From WLMZ01 sp963732585 (lineage in GTDB: Bacteria; Actinomycetota; Acidimicrobiia; Acidimicrobiales; Ilumatobacteraceae): a DNA stretch of 64,000 nt. A program made the position numbers and the translations under genes. The notes under the pieces are model-generated. The model saw only the letters and a program-made list of their open reading frames with translations. It did no database searches and was not told the origin of the DNA. Positions 60,274-64,000 of this stretch are shown in pieces. Each line of letters opens with the position of its first letter. Within the stretch, counting starts at the first letter, position 1. The DNA is taken from NCBI GenBank assembly GCA_963732585.1, contig CAVSZY010000004.1, positions 248,001 to 312,000 on the forward strand, read 5' to 3'.

Positions 60274-61992
60274 CTACAGCTCGAGGATGGTCACCGTGCC
60301 GGCGGCACCATCGACCTCGATCAGCGCCCCATTGGGGATCCGCCGGGTGGCGTCGGGCAACCCAGCGACACAGGGGATGCCAAGCTCGCGGCTGACGATC
60401 ATCGCGTGGCTGTTCGTAGCGCCGACGTCGACGACGACCGCTCCGGCGACGACGAACAACGGCGTCCACGACGGATCGGTTTGAGGAGCGATCAAGATGT
60501 CGCCCGGCTCCAACTCGCTGACCTCGTCGGCGCTGAGCACCACGCAGGCCCGGCCCCTGGCCACGCCGGCAGACACGCCGCCAGCGGTCAAGACGTCGCC
60601 GACCTTCACCGTGGTGACTTCCTTGGCGGTCAGATACGACAGGGACTCGACCGGCGGCAACGGCTTGGTGGTGTCGAAGAACAACGGCAGGTCGAGGCCG
60701 AACAACGTCTTCCATTGCGCCTCACGAGCGTCGAGGCGAGCCTTCAGCGACGTCGGGTCGAGCAACAGCTCATCGAGCTCGCTGTCGAGCGCCATGAAGA
60801 TTTGCTTGGCATCGCTGAGATTGCCCTCGGCATGCAGGCGCTTGCCGAGCTCGACGATGGCGACGCGACCCTCATGCAGGATGCGGATGCAGTTCGACTT
60901 GCCGCGCTCACGCCAGGCAGCAAAACGTCGCGCCGAGGCTGCGGCGAGGCGTAGGGTCGCCTGCCCTTCTTCGTTGTCACCGACGAAGGCCAACGCCTCG
61001 GCCAGTGCCTCATCGCCGAGACGTTGTTGCACCGCAGCACGGGCCGCTGGCGACGCGGCTTCGTCCAAGGTGCGTAACCGCTCGACCAAGCCCAACGGCA
61101 GCGACGGACGGGTCTCCCAACTCTCGGAGCCGAGATCCCATTCGTTCGGGCCGCGGTAGCCGAAGTCGTAGAGGAACTTGTCGAACGCGGCTGTGAAGAC
61201 CGGGTAAGCGCCGATCCGATCGGCCAAGCCGTCGACGCCCTTGTCGAATTCGGTTGTCAAAGCGGCGTCGCCACGCACGATGCGCGACAGATCCCACAGG
61301 GCAAACGCTGGTGCGGCCGAGTCGACATCTCCCGCCTGGCCGACGAGTTTGACCATCAGCGTCGGGTCGGCACCGGCAAGCAATCCGGCCATCGCTCCAG
61401 GCCCGATGGCGCCACCGACGCCACCGGCAACTTCGCCACGCCACGCAAGGCGCTCGTACGGCATCACCGAGCGGGCCCGGGCGACCAGGGCGGCGTTCGA
61501 CAATGTCGACAGATCGGGGCGTTCGGCGCGCGAACGCGCCGCGAGGGCGCGGTCTTCTTCGAGGTCGGGGTACTCGGTGGTCGTCATCGCCCAGCCGGCG
61601 AATTCGCCGACCTTGGCCGAGCAGGCCTCGTTGACATCGGTTGCACTGGGGATGTGCGGCGGCAGGTCGGGATGACCACCAAACCACATGCTGTCGACCA
61701 CCTCGACGCCAACGCCGCTGCGAATACCGAACAAGCGCGTGGCCGACATGTTGACGTACAGATAGCCGTAGAAGAACCCGCCGGAACCCGTGGGATCCTC
61801 AAAATCAGCGGCCTCATAGGCGCCTGTTCCGGCATAACCGGCACACCAGCCAGGGAAGATCTGTGGGATCCAGGCCAGCGATGCGCCAAGCGGAGTGATC
61901 GGGTCGGAGAGCACGTCGTTGGCGTTCATCCGGGTGTACACCGGCAGACGCCGACTCGGCTCGGTATCGATCACCCATTTGGAACTGGACAT
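60274..61992 (-). CDS. Protein with PEP-utilising (phosphohistidine swivel) domain, no ATP-grasp domain
   Basis: A 572-residue protein. The C-terminal about 90 residues form a PEP-utilising swivel domain; VGATNSHAMIVSRELGIPCV holds the phospho-accepting His (TNSHA). The rest resembles the helical linker region of rifampin-phosphotransferase/PEP-synthase-like proteins (VLSDPITPLGASLAW, PSLPLGLVERLRTLDEAASP). The ATP-grasp domain that would phosphorylate the His is absent and must be on another protein. GAGGAG precedes the ATG at 61992. Part of a three-gene unit with ThuA-like and TetR. Confidence 0.8.
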   Translation of the reverse strand: MSSSKWVIDTEPSRRLPVYTRMNANDVLSDPITPLGASLAWIPQIFPGWCAGYAGTGAYEAADFEDPTGSGGFFYGYLYVNMSATRLFGIRSGVGVEVVDSMWFGGHPDLPPHIPSATDVNEACSAKVGEFAGWAMTTTEYPDLEEDRALAARSRAERPDLSTLSNAALVARARSVMPYERLAWRGEVAGGVGGAIGPGAMAGLLAGADPTLMVKLVGQAGDVDSAAPAFALWDLSRIVRGDAALTTEFDKGVDGLADRIGAYPVFTAAFDKFLYDFGYRGPNEWDLGSESWETRPSLPLGLVERLRTLDEAASPAARAAVQQRLGDEALAEALAFVGDNEEGQATLRLAAASARRFAAWRERGKSNCIRILHEGRVAIVELGKRLHAEGNLSDAKQIFMALDSELDELLLDPTSLKARLDAREAQWKTLFGLDLPLFFDTTKPLPPVESLSYLTAKEVTTVKVGDVLTAGGVSAGVARGRACVVLSADEVSELEPGDILIAPQTDPSWTPLFVVAGAVVVDVGATNSHAMIVSRELGIPCVAGLPDATRRIPNGALIEVDGAAGTVTILEL

Positions 61993-62037
61993 AAGTAACT
62001 CCTCGAAATTCGACTGCCCCCGTTAGGCGTCGAAAAC

Positions 62038-63256
62038 TTAGTCGCTCTCAACCCAATCAGCCAGAATGTCAGCAACACGGAGGTGCTCGGGGATGTTCTC
62101 CTGCGCCGATGATCTTGTCGATCCAGGCGTGAACGTGCCAAATTCGGCGCTCTTGATAGTTGATTGCCTGTCCGCCATGAGCTGCCGATTCCATCGAACG
62201 TTGGATCGGGCCGAGGTTGGCGTAATCCTCTTCCATCAACACGTCGAAGCGCTGCAGGCGGCGGTCCCAGACCTCACGATTCGGTTCGCCGTCACCCCAA
62301 TCGGCGACGTACCAGGTGATGTCCAAGCGTGTCTCGTTGATCGCCGTCGGCCAGAAGACGAGAAACGGAAAACCGCGGGCGTCGATCGGCGAGATCATGT
62401 TGGGGAAGATGCCATGCGCCGGTTGGATCCCCTCGCGCATCACCGCAGGGAGGAATTCGAGCATCGGCAGAAGCTCACGGCCATCGCCGCGCGTGCCCGG
62501 TTTCACCGGCGAGAGCATGTTCTGATGGCCGTGATCGAAGAGGCTGATCACCGTGCCACGGGTATCGAGAGTCGGTGCAATCGTCGTCGGGTGGATGGTG
62601 CGGGCGTGGTACACCTCAAGGAATGCCTCGGCCAAGATCTTCCAGTTGCAGGGCAGGACCACAGATTTCGAGTCGAAGACACGCAACGGCGAACGGGCGA
62701 CATCGGCAAGCAGCGTCGGCAGCGGAGCCAACCAGTCGAGCAAGGTGATGGCCTCGGTGTCGAAGTTGACGAAGTACCACCCACCCCAGCGTTCACAGCG
62801 GATCGGCGGCAACCCGCGGGTGGATTTGTCGAGCCCAACGAAGTCTCGCTCGTCGGGCACCCGCTGCAGGTCGCCCTGCAAGTCGTAGGTCCACGAGTGG
62901 TACTGGCAGCTGAGCATCCTCGCCTGACCACATTGGTGGGCAACAACAGGTGCGCCGCGATGGCGACAGGCGTTATGAAAGGCGCGCACCTCACCATCGT
63001 CGCCGCGCACCATCAGCACCGGCGTGTTGGCGATATCGCAGACCTTGTATGAGCCGATGGAGGGCACCTCGGAGTCGTGCAAAGCAAACAACCACGAGCG
63101 TTTGAACAACAGATCACGCTCGAGCGCATACATCTCCGGGTCGGTGTAGCGACCGAGCGGGAGGTCCGGGAGTGCGGGGAAACCTTCCGGGGGTCCTTGG
63201 CGTTGCACTTCGTACGCCGATCGCTCATGGAACCGGGCGAGGTAGGCCTCGTCCAT
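62038..63256 (-). CDS. Rieske-type ring-hydroxylating oxygenase, frameshifted at the C-terminus
   Basis: About 400 residues. Rieske ligands lie in CRHRGAPVV and CQYHSWTYDLQG, and the catalytic-iron segment is LAEAFLEVYHARTIHP. In the start frame it ends at 62069 with an odd tail (GAGEHPRAPPCC); one frame over, from near 62100, it reads ENIPEHLRVADILADWVESD to a TAA at 62038, which looks native. So a single extra base near 62100 is likely. It is divergent from the flavin dehydrogenase at 63304. Confidence 0.88.
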
Positions 63257-63270
63257 CGCGTTACCTCCGG

Positions 63271-63302
63271 GTTACTAACAAGACGTTGAGTACAGTAACT
63301 CA
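63271..63302. promoter_or_regulatory. Inverted repeats in the divergent Rieske/flavin-dehydrogenase promoter
   Basis: GTTACT (63271-63276) and AGTAAC (63294-63299) are inverted arms 17 bases apart, and TGAGT (63287-63291)/ACTCA (63298-63302) is a second, nested pair. The TTACT core recalls the half-site of the TTACTTGAT motif, but the rest does not match. Confidence 0.35.
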
Positions 63303-63303
63303 G

Positions 63304-64000
63304 ATGAGCGAAACATGGGGAACCGAATGGGATGAGGTGGTCGACATCGTCGTCGTTGGCAGCGGAGGTGCGGGTGCTGCGGCGGCGGCGACTGCTGCGG
63401 CGGCAGGGGTATCGGTGATCATGCTCGACAAGGCGGCGTTCACCGGTGGCACCACGGCCAAGTCGGGCGGTGTGATGTGGGTGCCGAACAACCCGCTGCT
63501 GCGCGAGCAGGGGTTGCTCGACGAACACGACGAGGCGATGCGTTACATGGCCCGCAGCGCGTTTCCGGTGCTCTTTAACCCCGATCACCCGACGCTCGGC
63601 CTCGATCAAGCGGCCTACGACCTAATCGACACGTTCTACCACCGTGGTTCCGAGGCGATCGAGCATCTGCGGGCGATCGGTGCGCTGGAGATCACGCCTG
63701 TCGCCTATCCCGACTATTACGCGTCGCTTTCGAGTGATAATGCGCCGCGCGGACGGGTCATTCAGCCGCGGTTCCCGGATGGCTGGCGCCGAGGCATCGA
63801 TCCGACTGGCGGGCAACTGTTGGTCGACTACCTCGAGCGCGGAGCGACCGCCAACGGGGCCAAGGTGCTGACCTCGCATCAGGTGGTCGACGTGATCCGC
63901 AACGACGACGGCGCGGTGATCGGGGTCGAGGTCCGAGCGGGCGTGCGCTCGATGATCATCGGGGCGCGCCAGGGCGTCATCTTCGGCTCCGGTGGGTTCG
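63304..64000 (+). CDS. FAD-dependent dehydrogenase (3-ketosteroid dehydrogenase/fumarate-reductase type), cut by window end
   Basis: The first 232 residues are visible. FAD-binding dinucleotide fold DIVVVGSGGAGAAAAATAAA, then VIMLDKAAFTGGTTAKSGGV and MWVPNNPLL, and QPRFPDGWRRGIDPTGGQLL. These match KstD-like and flavocytochrome-c-like dehydrogenases, whose steroid members desaturate ring A. The frame is open at 64000. It is divergent from the Rieske oxygenase, so both may attack the same ring compound. Confidence 0.88.
   Translation, partial: MSETWGTEWDEVVDIVVVGSGGAGAAAAATAAAAGVSVIMLDKAAFTGGTTAKSGGVMWVPNNPLLREQGLLDEHDEAMRYMARSAFPVLFNPDHPTLGLDQAAYDLIDTFYHRGSEAIEHLRAIGALEITPVAYPDYYASLSSDNAPRGRVIQPRFPDGWRRGIDPTGGQLLVDYLERGATANGAKVLTSHQVVDVIRNDDGAVIGVEVRAGVRSMIIGARQGVIFGSGGF

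Noticed and set aside
61975..62040. TTACTT near 61996 as a further copy of the regulon motif
   Set aside because: Only six bases match and they form the spacer between ribosome binding site and ATG.
1..64000. tRNA, rRNA, insertion sequence or phage integrase genes
   Set aside because: No cloverleaf-like T-arm sequence, no transposase or integrase motifs seen on either strand; a covariance-model scan would be needed to be sure for RNAs.

Overview
The window is high-GC bacterial DNA packed with genes, with short gaps and many 1-4 base stop/start overlaps. F420-type luciferase-like oxidoreductases, a mycobacterial-type UvrD2 helicase, many acyl-CoA and short-chain dehydrogenase (SDR) enzymes, Rieske oxygenases and a P450 suggest an actinobacterium. 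My guess is the Acidimicrobiia/Ilumatobacter side, but this is inference from gene content only. I see no rRNA, tRNA, CRISPR array, insertion sequence or replication origin.

Layout. 1-8 kb: acyl-CoA metabolism (enoyl-CoA hydratase fragment, thiolase-like protein, DUF35 partner, two AMP-forming ligases, dehydrogenases). It also holds a thioredoxin/ResA-like gene whose reading frame crosses an in-frame UGA at the active site, followed by a SECIS-like hairpin: a probable selenoprotein. 8-13.7 kb: ECF sigma factor with a membrane beta-propeller partner, TetR, SDR, ThuA-like and F420 enzymes. 13.7-17.8 kb: an accessory block with an MNT-HEPN toxin-antitoxin pair behind two 20-bp repeats, a VapBC pair, and a divergent arsenic locus. 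17.8-28 kb: F420 oxidoreductase, acyl-CoA dehydrogenase, old-yellow-enzyme-type reductase and a ribose-type ABC importer.

28-40 kb and 51-57 kb hold three catabolic operons: SDR-SDR-monooxygenase-P450-flavin oxidase; a Rieske-led operon with a kinase, phosphatase and epimerase; and a Rieske/SnoaL/VOC operon divergent from kinase-reductase-SDR. All three promoter regions carry the same 16-bp motif (TTACTTGATnnnGACT). It occurs as three 18-bp-spaced copies at 29.3 kb and as part of a perfect palindrome at 53.76 kb. This looks like one regulon.

40.7-51.2 kb is an envelope region: two two-component systems, a CotH-like protein, glycosyltransferase, phosphodiester glycosidase, DUF4956 protein and VTC-type polyphosphate polymerase domain. 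PhoP/OmpR-like 11-bp direct repeats lie upstream of one response regulator and of the envelope operon. A MoxR start is fused in frame to a von Willebrand-type protein end. Several genes from 40 to 62 kb carry single-base frameshifts, and one histidine kinase carries several, so either sequence error or gene decay must be considered there.

57-64 kb: UvrD2-like helicase, TetR, a second ThuA-like protein, a phosphohistidine swivel-domain protein, a third Rieske oxygenase and the start of a flavin dehydrogenase cut by the window edge.
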